Source: Saprospiraceae bacterium (GTDB lineage Bacteria; Bacteroidota; Bacteroidia; Chitinophagales; Saprospiraceae). From it: a stretch of 64,000 bases of DNA. The stretch spans positions 21,642 to 85,641 of the forward strand of contig JANWXM010000015.1 of NCBI GenBank assembly GCA_025055285.1, given 5' to 3'. Each line of letters starts with the position of its first letter. Positions within the stretch are counted from its first letter, which is position 1. The position numbers and the translations under genes are program-made. The notes under the pieces are model-generated. The model did no database searches. It saw only the letters and a program-made list of their open reading frames with translations, and was not told where the DNA came from. Shown one piece after another: positions 17,130-25,430 of this stretch.

Positions 17130-17909
17130 GTGATTTTTCAAGAAGGTCTTTTTTCCGAGAAAACTATCTTAGTTACAGGCGGGGGCAGTGGTATCGGGCT
17201 AGAAATTGCCCGTCATTTCTTAAAATTGGGTGGTGAAGTCTACATCGCTTCGCGCAAAGCTCAACGGCTAGAAGATGCCATGGCGATCCTAAGGCCGGTG
17301 GGAAAAGTACACAGCTATCAAGTAGATATTCGAGAACCCGAGCAAGTCGCTGGTTTAGCCGAATTTATTGCGGAGCGCAGCGGGAAGCTCGACGTCTTAG
17401 TGAACAATGCGGGCGGTCAATTTCCTAGCCGAGCTGAGGATATTACTCCCAAGGGCTGGCAAGCCGTTATTAATACCAATCTAAATGGGACGTGGTATGT
17501 CACGCAAGCGATGGCCAAGCGCTTTTTCTTCGAGCAAAGGGCCGGAATAGTGGTGAATATTGTGGTCAATCATTACCGGGGTTTTCCAGGGATGGCCCAT
17601 ACGGGGGCAGCTCGGGCTGGTGTGAGCAACTTGACGCAATCGCTGGCCGTAGAATGGGCACAGCGCGGCATTCGCCTCAACTGTGTGGCTCCAGGCATTA
17701 TTCAGAGCAGCGGACTAGAGCAGTATCCACCCGAATTGGTGGCCAACGTTGCTCAACACATCCCTATGAAGCGCTTGGGTACCCCTGCGGAAGTGGCTGC
17801 ACTCGTCGTATTTTTAGCTAGCCCAGCAGCAGCCTACATCAGCGGAGAGACCATTTACGTAGACGGAGGTGCTCACCTCTGGGGCGATATCTGGCAGTAT
17901 AGCGAATGA
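17130..17909 (+). CDS. PECR-like short-chain dehydrogenase/reductase
   Basis: NAD(P)H-dependent reductase of the SDR superfamily, 259 residues, GTG start. The cofactor motif is TGGGSGIG at residues 16-23, then NNAGGQF at 92-98 and INTNLNGTWYV. The expected YxxxK is not present: the aligned segment is HTGAARAGVSNLTQSLAVEW with Thr158 and Arg162 at those positions. That segment, together with NNxGGQF, is what I recall for mammalian peroxisomal trans-2-enoyl-CoA reductase (HSGAARAGV), so I assign it to the PECR-like group acting on enoyl-CoA. The C-terminal motif SGETIYVDGGAHLWG is typical. It overlaps the next gene by 4 nt (ATGA), indicating a two-gene operon. Confidence 0.82.
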   Translation: MIFQEGLFSEKTILVTGGGSGIGLEIARHFLKLGGEVYIASRKAQRLEDAMAILRPVGKVHSYQVDIREPEQVAGLAEFIAERSGKLDVLVNNAGGQFPSRAEDITPKGWQAVINTNLNGTWYVTQAMAKRFFFEQRAGIVVNIVVNHYRGFPGMAHTGAARAGVSNLTQSLAVEWAQRGIRLNCVAPGIIQSSGLEQYPPELVANVAQHIPMKRLGTPAEVAALVVFLASPAAAYISGETIYVDGGAHLWGDIWQYSE

Positions 17910-18730
17910 TGCTTTCATACCTCAACGTTTGGTGCAAGGCACTACTCTTTCCTCTTGTAACTGGCTCGACAATAGGACAGAGCGACTCGTTGTTTCTGCT
18001 AAAAACACTGCCCGTACAGGCGCGTTTTGCCGTAACCGATAATCTAGGCAACCTATACCTCATCACGCGCCAAAATGCCATTGAAAAATACAACCGAGAG
18101 GGTCGCCTGCTTACGCGCTACAGTACCAATCGCTTTGGCTCCGCTGCCGCCATAGATGCTACTAACCCGATGAAGATCATCGTGTGGTATGCCGATGCTC
18201 GCGTTGCAGCTTTTTTTGATCGGAATCTGACACCTCTCAGCGAATTGAACCTTATCCAGGCTGGTTATCCCGAGGTGCGTACTGTAGCTGCAGCAGCCGA
18301 CGGGAATTTGTGGATCTACGATGAGGTGGCCTTTCAGCTCAAAAAGATCAGTCCAGAAGGTGTGTTGTTGGCTGAAAGTCAGCGCCTAAATGCCTTGCTA
18401 TCTGAGCGCGTATCCCTAGAAAACTTACACGACGACGGCAACACCGTGCACGCTTTTGCTCCACGCATAGGCCTGCTCAGCTTTGATGCCTATGCCCAAT
18501 TTCGCCAGCGCCGAATTCTTGGAGACGCTAAAACATGCACTGCAACCTCTGCGCAGGCGATTTGCCTGACCGAAAGCTCCTTGCTCCTCCTCGACTTCCT
18601 CCGCTTGAGTGAGCAACGCCTGCCCTTGCCACCTGCTGTTGCTGGACAGAGAGCAACCGTCTGGCTTAGTGCCGAGCGTCTGCTTGTCCAAAATCCTCTT
18701 CAGTTGGAAATATGGACGTGGCGCCCCTAA
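17906..18730 (+). CDS. secreted beta-propeller-like protein, unknown function
   Basis: 274 residues with an N-terminal signal-like hydrophobic segment (about residues 8-22). The rest is a series of short beta-rich repeats resembling NHL/propeller blades: [40 protein letters not shown], then a [12 protein letters not shown] segment. It is translationally coupled to the SDR gene (ATGA overlap) and overlaps the convergent pdxH by 4 nt. I do not know its function; an exported, non-enzymatic role is the simplest reading. Confidence 0.7.
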   Translation: MMLSYLNVWCKALLFPLVTGSTIGQSDSLFLLKTLPVQARFAVTDNLGNLYLITRQNAIEKYNREGRLLTRYSTNRFGSAAAIDATNPMKIIVWYADARVAAFFDRNLTPLSELNLIQAGYPEVRTVAAAADGNLWIYDEVAFQLKKISPEGVLLAESQRLNALLSERVSLENLHDDGNTVHAFAPRIGLLSFDAYAQFRQRRILGDAKTCTATSAQAICLTESSLLLLDFLRLSEQRLPLPPAVAGQRATVWLSAERLLVQNPLQLEIWTWRP

Positions 18731-19371
18731 GGCGCTAGCCGGGCAATTGTCCACTTGCCGTCCTCCAGTCTATAGCAAATCCGGTCGTGCATTCGACTAG
18801 GACGCCCTTGCCAAAATTCGAAATAGGTCGGTATGACTCGATAACCACCCCAGAACGGAGGTAGCGGCAAAACCTCATCGTGTTTGAACTGAGCCGCCAA
18901 CTCCTGATAGCGCTGCTCTACCACATCTCGCCCGCTAATGACGCGGCTTTGAGGACTTGCCCAGGCGCTAATCTGGCTCTCCTTCGGACGGCTCTGAAAA
19001 TACGCAACGGACTCCTCAGTAGACACGCGCTCAACGCGACCCTCTACGCGCACTTGGCGCTCTAACTCAGCCCAAAAAAAGAGAAGAGCAGCTCGCGGAT
19101 TTGTCTCTATTTCAACGCCCTTTCGACTCTCATAATTGGTATAGAAGACCAAACCGCGCGCATCTAAGCCTTTGAGCAAAACCACACGCGCACTCGGACA
19201 ACCCTCCGGCGTGGCAGTAGCCAACGTCATAGCGTTCGGTTCAGGAAGTTCGCTGGCGATAGCTTCCTTCAGCCAACGCTCAAGTTGCTTGAAAGGATCA
19301 GGAGCAACATCGTCTTCCGAAAGGGAAGCCATTGCATAATTGCGCCTTAAAGCCGCTAACTCAGCAGTCAT
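18727..19371 (-). CDS. pdxH: pyridoxamine/pyridoxine 5'-phosphate oxidase
   Basis: FMN-dependent oxidation of PNP or PMP to pyridoxal 5'-phosphate. At 214 residues it has the family length. Motifs are the N-terminal [14 protein letters not shown], then [34 protein letters not shown] (FMN site), [35 protein letters not shown] and the conserved end [32 protein letters not shown] at 19393-19400 is a likely -7 element 21 nt upstream. It overlaps the convergent propeller-like gene by 4 nt. Confidence 0.96.
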   Translation of the reverse strand: MTAELAALRRNYAMASLSEDDVAPDPFKQLERWLKEAIASELPEPNAMTLATATPEGCPSARVVLLKGLDARGLVFYTNYESRKGVEIETNPRAALLFFWAELERQVRVEGRVERVSTEESVAYFQSRPKESQISAWASPQSRVISGRDVVEQRYQELAAQFKHDEVLPLPPFWGGYRVIPTYFEFWQGRPSRMHDRICYRLEDGKWTIARLAP

Positions 19372-19392
19372 ACTTCATTGTTTATTTGGAGG

Positions 19393-19400
19393 CGAAGGTA
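19393..19400 (-). promoter_or_regulatory. -7 element for pdxH
   Basis: The minus strand reads TACCTTCG, one mismatch from TAnnTTTG, 21 nt before the ATG at 19371. Confidence 0.4.
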
Positions 19401-19445
19401 GAGAACAAAGCCAGCATCCACTCGTCACAATAGATAGAACTACCG

Positions 19446-19453
19446 TTTCTTTG
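19446..19453 (+). promoter_or_regulatory. -7-like element 4 nt before the APC permease
   Basis: TTTCTTTG (TAnnTTTG with one mismatch) ends 4 nt before the ATG at 19458, predicting a leaderless transcript. Confidence 0.4.
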
Positions 19454-19457
19454 CGCT

Positions 19458-20816
19458 ATGCTGCGCAAAGCGTTGACACTTTATGGTCTGACGATGATTG
19501 CTGTCGGCTCTTGTATTGGCTCGGGCATCTTCGTAACGCCCGGTCAAATTGCACAGGCCGTGCCAAATGCAGCACTAGTGCTCTTGGCCTGGGCTCTAGG
19601 CGGAGTACTTGCTTTAACAGGAGCACTGACGTTTAGCGAACTAGGTGGCATGTTTCCGCGCTCAGGGGGCGTGTACACCTACCTGCGCGAAGCATACGGC
19701 GACTTGCCTGCCTTTTTGTACGGCTGGATCATTCTGCTAGTAGTAAACAGCGGCGCCTTAGCAGGTTTGGGAGCGGCCTTTGCCGAATACATGAGGACGT
19801 TTTTTCCGACAATGAGCGAAGCAGGAAAAGTGGGCATGGCTGCTGCCACAGTACTCGGTCTAACTGCACTAAATATTCTGGGCGTGCGCATAAGCCAAGC
19901 GCTGAGCAACGTACTCACTGGGCTGAAGTTGCTCGCCATTGCGAGCATCATTGCAGTGGGTTTCTTGTTTGGCAATGCAGAGCAGACAGGGCTGCATCTC
20001 TCCCTTCGCGAAGGCGTGCCCGACGCTTGGGCTACCGCCCTGCTCACTGCGCTCATTGGAGTCATCTTTTCTGTAGGCGGTTGGCATCACGCCTCTTACG
20101 TAGCGGGAGAGGCACTCAATGCTCCGCGCACCGTGCCCCGGGCGATGATCTTGGGGGTGTTTATCGTGACAGCGACTTACCTGTTGGTCAACATAGCCTA
20201 TCTGCTTTTGCTTCCCTTGCAAGACATTGCGCGTACGCCTCGAGTGGCAGGCGAGGCGTTGGAGCGGGTAGTGCCCTGGGGTGGCCGGGCCGTAGCGGCG
20301 GCAATTGCACTTTCCATCTTCGGAACGGTGAGTATTTATACCATGTCGGCTCCGCGGATTTATTTCGCTATGGCATCCGATGGCATCTTTTTTCAATCCT
20401 TAGCATCCGTACACGCGCGCTGGCGCACCCCTGTAGTGGCTATGGTCATACAGGCGGTTTGGGCAGTGGGGGTGCTATTGTTTTTCGGCGGGCTCTTTGA
20501 ACATATTATTGTGTTTGTGACATTCGCGGACGCCTTGTTTATGGGTTTAGCAGGGGCTGCAGTGTTTGTTCTTCGCCGTAAGCGCCCCGACGCCGAGCGC
20601 CCTGTGCGCGTATGGGGGTATCCTGTCGTACCGGCCATTTTTGTCCTCATATCGGTGGCTTTTGCGGGAAATACACTTTTGGAGCGCCCAGAACAGGCTC
20701 TACCCGGCTTGGGCTTGTTGGCGATAGGCGTAGGTATTTTCTGGCGCTTCAAAGCCGGTGCTGAAAACAACGATTCACAGGATAAATCGAACAGCCTCAA
20801 GGATATAACTCATTGA
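19458..20816 (+). CDS. APC-family amino acid permease
   Basis: Secondary transporter of the amino acid-polyamine-organocation superfamily, 452 residues with about twelve hydrophobic helices. Helix 1 carries the signature MIAVGSCIGSGIFVTPG with the unwound GSGIF substrate-binding segment. It continues with ELGGMFPRSGGVYTYLREAY (helix 2-3 region), then VIFSVGGWHHASYVAGEALN (helix 6) and an APRIYFAMASDGIFFQSLA loop, all standard for LAT/YfnA-like APC members. The substrate is not predictable from sequence alone. The cytoplasmic C-terminus is short and hydrophilic. Confidence 0.88.
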   Translation: MLRKALTLYGLTMIAVGSCIGSGIFVTPGQIAQAVPNAALVLLAWALGGVLALTGALTFSELGGMFPRSGGVYTYLREAYGDLPAFLYGWIILLVVNSGALAGLGAAFAEYMRTFFPTMSEAGKVGMAAATVLGLTALNILGVRISQALSNVLTGLKLLAIASIIAVGFLFGNAEQTGLHLSLREGVPDAWATALLTALIGVIFSVGGWHHASYVAGEALNAPRTVPRAMILGVFIVTATYLLVNIAYLLLLPLQDIARTPRVAGEALERVVPWGGRAVAAAIALSIFGTVSIYTMSAPRIYFAMASDGIFFQSLASVHARWRTPVVAMVIQAVWAVGVLLFFGGLFEHIIVFVTFADALFMGLAGAAVFVLRRKRPDAERPVRVWGYPVVPAIFVLISVAFAGNTLLERPEQALPGLGLLAIGVGIFWRFKAGAENNDSQDKSNSLKDITH

Positions 20817-21099
20817 TAATGACCTACAGACCTTCTCCGCATTGACGTGCTACTGGATTTACCCTTTGGGCCAAATTGGGCAGCATTGGGTTTCGTCTCG
20901 TTGCCTCGGCTTTTTCATCGGTCGAAAAGTAGATTGCGCAAATCCTCAACCCTGCGAGCGCGTCATCCCTGCGTTTAGGCAAACCGATCGCCCTTTAGCA
21001 CAGCTTTCCTTTTCAGAGGAAAGAGGACAAGCCGCTCGTTTTCTTCATTTTCTTCGGCTGCATGAGGCAGCTAAGGGTCGTTTTCCTCTGAGGCCTCAG
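20817..21099. other. intergenic stretch after the permease
   Basis: 283 bases between the permease stop and the convergent membrane-protein gene. A + strand frame (20842-21138) running into the next gene has no recognisable motif and is taken as chance. No terminator or RNA is evident. Confidence 0.4.
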
Positions 21100-22029
21100 T
21101 TATTTGTCCCAGCATTCGCGCTCCATGCGCCGGGCTAGCGCCGGCTCGCGAACTAGGCGCAGGTAAGACTCCCGATTATGCCGCGGGTTTTGTGCTGCAG
21201 AGGCGGTTTGAAAGATGAAATTGGCCAATACTGGCCAGCCCTTTTCTTCTAGAGCGACTTGAGCAATACAGCGGCTTCGAGCAAAGCGATGGTTTGGATA
21301 TGCCGCATGCTGCACTCGAGCCGCTAGATCGAGATAAGCAGCGATGGTCTCTGGGGCAGGCTCTTCGAAAAGCACGCGATGCACACTGGGATCGTCGGGC
21401 AAATACTGCACCTTGAAAGCATCGCGATCGTGGATGGGGAAACCCGTAGGCAAAAGGATGAGGCCAGTATCGGGTACCCAAAAGCGGCCTATCATCAGGC
21501 GATTGTCTTGCGTGGCAAAGCTGTAACAAACGAGGCGTTGTTGGTTCTCATAAGTAATGAAAAAATGCGCCAGGGAAACGTGCCCTTCTCGATTAAGCCG
21601 GCGCTTTTCCTGAGCAGAAAGCGGAAAGGTAAAAGCATCAGCCCAGCGGCGCTGTTTTTGCTGAGTGTCCCAGTGCATCAGAAGGGACACCGCGGCCCAA
21701 ATGACGACGATTAGGCCTCCTGACATCGCAGCGACGCCCCACCAGTTGCGGCGCTCGGCGGCGCGGCGCTGGCGGTTGCGCGGAGTGTCCACTTGTTTGT
21801 TGACGCGAAAGCCATAAGAAAAGCCCGCTTTTTCCCTCTGAATACTGACCTCGCACAGCTCATCCTCGATGAAAAAAGAGTACGTGCGCGACTCCTTGAC
21901 CGAAAAATCCACCTGCACGATACGCGCATCGCAATAAATGAGCAGATGGCCACTGCGGTCGCCGTGGTAGAGACCGACGCGGTGCCTGCCGCCAAAATCG
22001 TCCAAGAAAATCCAGCTGACCTGAGCCAC
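21100..22029 (-). CDS. membrane protein with N-terminal cytoplasmic beta domain, unknown function
   Basis: About 309 residues from the GTG at 22029. The N-terminal part (SWIFLDDFGGRHRVGLYHGD, then VQVDFSVKESRTYSFFIEDE) is beta-rich. A basic linker (TPRNRQRRAAERR) precedes one transmembrane helix (MSGGLIVVIWAAVSLLMHW). The C-terminal domain of about 190 residues has no recognised catalytic motif and ends RRMERECWDK. The GTG is chosen because a TGCTTTG element (minus strand, 22034-22040) lies 4 nt upstream; a longer reading to 22170 would cross it. It sits downstream of the SEFIR gene in the same orientation, but with its own apparent promoter, so a shared role is only a possibility. Confidence 0.6.
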   Translation of the reverse strand: MAQVSWIFLDDFGGRHRVGLYHGDRSGHLLIYCDARIVQVDFSVKESRTYSFFIEDELCEVSIQREKAGFSYGFRVNKQVDTPRNRQRRAAERRNWWGVAAMSGGLIVVIWAAVSLLMHWDTQQKQRRWADAFTFPLSAQEKRRLNREGHVSLAHFFITYENQQRLVCYSFATQDNRLMIGRFWVPDTGLILLPTGFPIHDRDAFKVQYLPDDPSVHRVLFEEPAPETIAAYLDLAARVQHAAYPNHRFARSRCIAQVALEEKGWPVLANFIFQTASAAQNPRHNRESYLRLVREPALARRMERECWDK

Positions 22030-22145
22030 GATGCAAAGCAGAGGGAATGAGTCGGTTTGCGATACGGTCGGCGTCGTCTGTTTTGTTCTCTCTTCGAAGG
22101 GCCGCAAAAGCGCGCAAGGCGCGTGCCTGCCCTGCAGCAGCGCAG

Positions 22146-22430
22146 TTACTTTTCCAGCGCCTGCGTGCAAGCTTTGTCGTCGAAGGTGGCTTCGACAGGC
22201 GTGGCAAAGCCCTCGCTGACCCGGCTGCGCGGGTCAGCGCCGCAAGGCGTCTCGTGCCCTGGAAAGCAGAAGGTGTCGTTGCCGAAGCGCAGATGCAGTT
22301 CGATGCACTGGCCGTCGGGGGAGACAATCCAGTGCTTGCGCGCGCCGCACACAGCGTAAGCGCTGCTAAGCAAGCGCACCGCATTAAGGCGGCGCAGCAG
22401 CACCTCTCCAGTTCTCGCTGCGGTATTCAT
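22146..22430 (-). CDS. 94-residue orphan protein downstream of the SEFIR gene
   Basis: Not recognised. From the ATG at 22430 the protein opens with a helical segment (TGEVLLRRLNAVRLLSSAY), then a short beta-rich stretch (HWIVSPDGQCIELHLRFGND), and has Cys residues at CGARKHW, GQCIEL, TFCFPGH, TPCGAD and KACTQ. The start is supported by a perfect -7 element (TATTTTTG, 22435-22442) exactly 4 nt upstream, the same spacing as several other genes here. It lies 91 nt after the SEFIR-STAND stop, same strand. An antitoxin, adaptor or accessory role for that gene is speculation. Confidence 0.5.
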   Translation of the reverse strand: MNTAARTGEVLLRRLNAVRLLSSAYAVCGARKHWIVSPDGQCIELHLRFGNDTFCFPGHETPCGADPRSRVSEGFATPVEATFDDKACTQALEK

Positions 22431-22434
22431 GCTG

Positions 22435-22442
22435 CAAAAATA
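22435..22442 (-). promoter_or_regulatory. TAnnTTTG -7 element 4 nt before the 94-residue ORF
   Basis: The minus strand reads TATTTTTG, a consensus match, 4 nt before the ATG at 22430. Confidence 0.5.
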
Positions 22443-22521
22443 AGCAGTGGCGCCCATTGGCGCATGCCTCAGGCGCAGCGGCCGACAGCGACAAGGAGGG
22501 TGTTGCAGGCCATGGATGTGT

Positions 22522-24732
22522 TCAACCGCCGAAGAGCTGACGCCCTGCGTTTTCGACAACCTCCACGTAGTAGGCCACGCCGGTCTGGCGGGCTATGGCG
22601 AGGGCCTGGTCGTACCATTCTTGCGCCGGGCGCGGCGGCTGGCCGTGCGGGCCAAAGAAGCGCGCCAACAGGGCCATGGAAAGGTATGTGCTGGTTTGCC
22701 CCACCGGGTCTTGTTCGCGCTCGTAGAGTTGCAGCGCCTCGGCGTATTTCTCCGCTGCGCCCGAGGGATTGTTGTTTGTGACTTCCAAATCCCCCAGCGA
22801 CCGAAGCGTGTTGGCCCGGCCCAGATCTGCTTGTTCTTTTTGGTAAAGCCCTAACGCCTGCTCATAGCGCGCGCGGGCTTGCTCCACCAACCCTAAGCGA
22901 CTTTCCAAATCCCCCAGCGACCGAAGCGTGTTGGCCCGGATTGCTTGGTGCTGGCTGCTGTGGGCAAAGACTTTTTCCAAGGTTTCTGCTATCTCGCGCC
23001 CCAACACGGCGCTGAATTGATATTGGTTGCGCAGGGCGTTTTGAAACAGAGCCAAAACATCGGCATTTGGAGGCGTCTCGCGGCACAGCTCCAGCAAAAA
23101 GCGGTGCAAAGCGCTGAACCGCTCCAGCAGTGCCCGGCACGCGGCCAGGGCTTCCTCCGTGCTGGCGATGCTGTCTGCCGCTTGCGCTAATGCAAGGAAA
23201 AAGGGCAGTACGGCATTTCGCGCGGCCGTCCAATCGAAGCCGTTGGCGCGCTGCTGGGCCCGGTCTAAGGCAAAGCGGGCCAGCGTGGGCAGCATGCGAT
23301 AGACCTCGCCCTCGCGCCGCAGCACGCGGTGCCGGGTCAGGAGGCGCAGGGCCTCGTCGTCGGTCTGAGGCGCGATGGCTTTTACAGCCGCTAAAGTCGC
23401 TGCGTCTATGCCGTCGGGGAAGAGGGCGGCTACTGTCCACAGCAGCAGGGCGCCGGGATGTCGTTGGGCCACAGCATCGCTGGTCAGGCGCAGCGACACG
23501 GTCAGGCTACCGCGGCGCGTAGGGTCGCTCTCGTTATGGGCCAGCGCGGTACCCTGGGCGCGCCAGTCGGCCATCAGGGTCGGCAGCGACTTCCAGTCGC
23601 CTAACGCGGCTACCAGCGCAATAGCCAAAGGGTGGCCGCCCAGGTCGCGGCTCAAAAAGTCGCGCAGCGCAGCGGTATCCTGAACTTCATCCAGGCGACC
23701 TGTCCAGGCGGACTGGAAGGTCTGCAAAGCAGCATCCGGCGGCAGAGCCTCTATTTCAATGGGCCTGCCCAAGGCGTCTAAGCGGGCCCGCGAAGAGGCC
23801 AGCAGGCGGATGCTGCCCCCTTCCTGTAAACGGCGCAAAAAGGCGTTGCCCTCTGGGCTATCTAAACTCTCTAAGTTGTCCAAATAGTAAATGCCGGGCT
23901 TGAGCAGGCGGAACAGCTGCTCGATGTTTTCCAGATTTTCGTAGCCCAAAGCGCGGGCGATGGCGTCGGCGCACATTTCCGGGCTGGCGCCGTCGGGCAC
24001 GCTAACCCAAAAGACGCGGCTGCCCGGGTTTTGCTGAAGCCATGTTCGCAGGGCGCGCTTGCAGACCTCCGTCTTGCCAATACCGCCCGTGCCTGTTACC
24101 TGCGCCACCACCTGTGCAGCACGGTCGGCGCCGTTGAGGAAAGCGACGACCTGCTCAACCTCCTCGGCGCGGCCATAGACGTCGCGCAGATCGGGCGCCA
24201 GCCGCCCATCCTCGGCAATGAGCAGCCCCGGCGGGCGGCGTCGGTAAGGCTGCACGCCGGCATTCGGGTCGGGAATGTCGTCCACAATCGTGCGAAAGAT
24301 GCGCTCGCACTGCGAGGGAAACGCAAGGCCAGCATAAAAATCGCGCAGCACGACGGGTATATCTTCAACCTTCCCCCCGTCGGGCAGAATGGGGATAAAG
24401 CGGTGGTTCTGCAGCTTGCGCTCATAGAGTTCTTGGGAGATAAGCGCGCTTTCCCAAGTGCGTCCATAGCCGCCCGGCTGGCCCGCATCGCGCTTTTCAA
24501 AGCTGGCCTTGTACGCGGGCGTGCACACAATGAGCACGGCGTCGGTGTCCTCTACGCACTGTTGCATCCAGGCGCGCCAGCCCTCGCGCGGGGCCCGATT
24601 CTCATAAGGGTGGTTGGTCAATACGTGTACTCCTTCGGAGCGCAGGTACCTCGCCAACGCCCAAACGCTCTGGCGCAGGGCGTCGCTCTCGTGAGCGTAA
24701 GAAATAAACACGCGCAGGGGCTGGTCGGTCAT
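22522..24732 (-). CDS. SEFIR-STAND (NB-ARC-like) NTPase with C-terminal TPRs
   Basis: 736 residues from the ATG at 24732. The N-terminal SEFIR (TIR-like) domain spans about 5-150: RVFISYAHESD, REGWRAWMQQCVEDTDAVLI, CTPAYKASFE and RTWESALISQELYE. A STAND NTPase follows with Walker A GTGGIGKT at 214-221, Walker B YYLDNLE at 283-288, sensor LLASSR near 310 and GGHPLA near 371. A winged-helix-like region (about 440-490) leads to C-terminal TPRs with a 40-residue period (ANTLRSLGDLE twice). This is the layout of innate-immunity-type sensors: SEFIR effector, ATPase switch, TPR sensor. The gene is visibly more GC-rich than its neighbours, suggesting horizontal gain. A TACCTTGC element lies 23 nt upstream. 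A defence role is inferred from architecture and from the HepT/MntA pair next door. Confidence 0.85.
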   Translation of the reverse strand: MTDQPLRVFISYAHESDALRQSVWALARYLRSEGVHVLTNHPYENRAPREGWRAWMQQCVEDTDAVLIVCTPAYKASFEKRDAGQPGGYGRTWESALISQELYERKLQNHRFIPILPDGGKVEDIPVVLRDFYAGLAFPSQCERIFRTIVDDIPDPNAGVQPYRRRPPGLLIAEDGRLAPDLRDVYGRAEEVEQVVAFLNGADRAAQVVAQVTGTGGIGKTEVCKRALRTWLQQNPGSRVFWVSVPDGASPEMCADAIARALGYENLENIEQLFRLLKPGIYYLDNLESLDSPEGNAFLRRLQEGGSIRLLASSRARLDALGRPIEIEALPPDAALQTFQSAWTGRLDEVQDTAALRDFLSRDLGGHPLAIALVAALGDWKSLPTLMADWRAQGTALAHNESDPTRRGSLTVSLRLTSDAVAQRHPGALLLWTVAALFPDGIDAATLAAVKAIAPQTDDEALRLLTRHRVLRREGEVYRMLPTLARFALDRAQQRANGFDWTAARNAVLPFFLALAQAADSIASTEEALAACRALLERFSALHRFLLELCRETPPNADVLALFQNALRNQYQFSAVLGREIAETLEKVFAHSSQHQAIRANTLRSLGDLESRLGLVEQARARYEQALGLYQKEQADLGRANTLRSLGDLEVTNNNPSGAAEKYAEALQLYEREQDPVGQTSTYLSMALLARFFGPHGQPPRPAQEWYDQALAIARQTGVAYYVEVVENAGRQLFGG
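22783..22939 (-). repeat. 120-bp direct repeat in the TPR-coding part of the SEFIR gene
   Basis: An identical stretch of about 37 bases (from TTCCAAATCCCCCAGCGACC to TTGGCCCGG on the + strand) occurs at about 22783-22819 and again exactly 120 bases later at about 22903-22939. It encodes the repeated ANTLRSLGDLE of two TPR units. Nucleotide identity this high implies recent duplication or recombination of TPR units. Confidence 0.75.
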
Positions 24733-24973
24733 AGGTTTCTTTCGTTTATGGGACTGCAAGGTAGGCATTATTGAGGTTATGAAAACTGTCTGCTATACAA
24801 CAATTATGCTTTTCGCCATTCTAAAAGGGCACACATTCTTCGGCCAAAAAAGCGGGTAGGCTCATGCCCCTCCTCGGCTGAGTCAAAGAAGCCGGCTCTT
24901 GACTTTCAGGTTTTTGCACGAATAACCAGCCAGCGGGCAACAACAGCCGCCTGTAGATATCTCTTTCCTGGCT

Positions 24974-24981
24974 TAACTTTG
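24974..24981 (+). promoter_or_regulatory. TAnnTTTG -7 element for hepT-mntA
   Basis: TAACTTTG matches the consensus, 38 nt before the ATG at 25020. Confidence 0.5.
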
Positions 24982-25019
24982 TGCCTAAGTTTTTTGGAGC
25001 CACCTTACATTGCAGAAAA

Positions 25020-25430
25020 ATGCCTGATAAAGATGCCCGCTGGATACAGCGATTTAATAACTTTGATAAGGCATTAAAACTGCTGGAAAATGCGTTGCAG
25101 ATACCCAACCCTGACGTGGTTCAGAAAGCGGGCATTATCCAGTTTTTTGAAATGTGCTATGAACTGGCTTGGAAGATCCTGAAAGATTACTTAGAATACG
25201 AGGGGGTTTCGGAGGTAAGTACTCCCAGAAATGCCATAAAAAAGGCCTTTGAATTGGGAATTATTGAAAATGGGCGCCTTTGGATGGATATGATCTCCGA
25301 CAGAAATCTGGCGTCCCATACCTATGATGAACAAAAGGCCATCGAATTGGAAAGCCTGATTGAGCGCAAGTATTTTCCACTTTTCAAGGCTCTATGGGAT
25401 GATTTTAAGAGAAAAGCAGATGCCACTTAG
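25020..25430 (+). CDS. hepT: HepT-like HEPN toxin (HI0074-type nucleotidyltransferase substrate-binding protein)
   Basis: 136 residues, all-helical HEPN fold. The first half (WIQRFNNFDKALKLLENAL, then QFFEMCYELAWKILKDYLEY) matches HI0074-like substrate-binding proteins. The motif RNLASHTY at residues 95-102 fits the HepT RNase/AMPylation signature R-X4-H-X-Y exactly: Arg95 and His100 would form the RNase site and Tyr102 the site that MntA AMPylates. In type VII toxin-antitoxin systems HepT cleaves tRNA and is neutralised by this modification. The toxin gene comes first and overlaps mntA by 11 nt, so the two are translationally coupled. The ATG at 25020 is preferred over the GTG at 24981, which overlaps the -7 element. 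Confidence 0.85.
   Translation: MPDKDARWIQRFNNFDKALKLLENALQIPNPDVVQKAGIIQFFEMCYELAWKILKDYLEYEGVSEVSTPRNAIKKAFELGIIENGRLWMDMISDRNLASHTYDEQKAIELESLIERKYFPLFKALWDDFKRKADAT

Noticed and set aside
20842..21138. 98-residue + strand frame after the permease
   Set aside because: Runs into the well-supported minus-strand membrane-protein gene and has no protein-like pattern.
22522..24732. Reading the SEFIR protein as a plain TPR transcriptional regulator
   Set aside because: The N-terminal SEFIR motifs and lack of any helix-turn-helix DNA-binding domain at either end do not fit.
22047..24774. Long + strand frames (for example 22047-22781 and 24031-24774) opposite the SEFIR-STAND gene
   Set aside because: They arise from the high GC content of the antisense strand; they show no domain, and the minus-strand protein has a full set of motifs.
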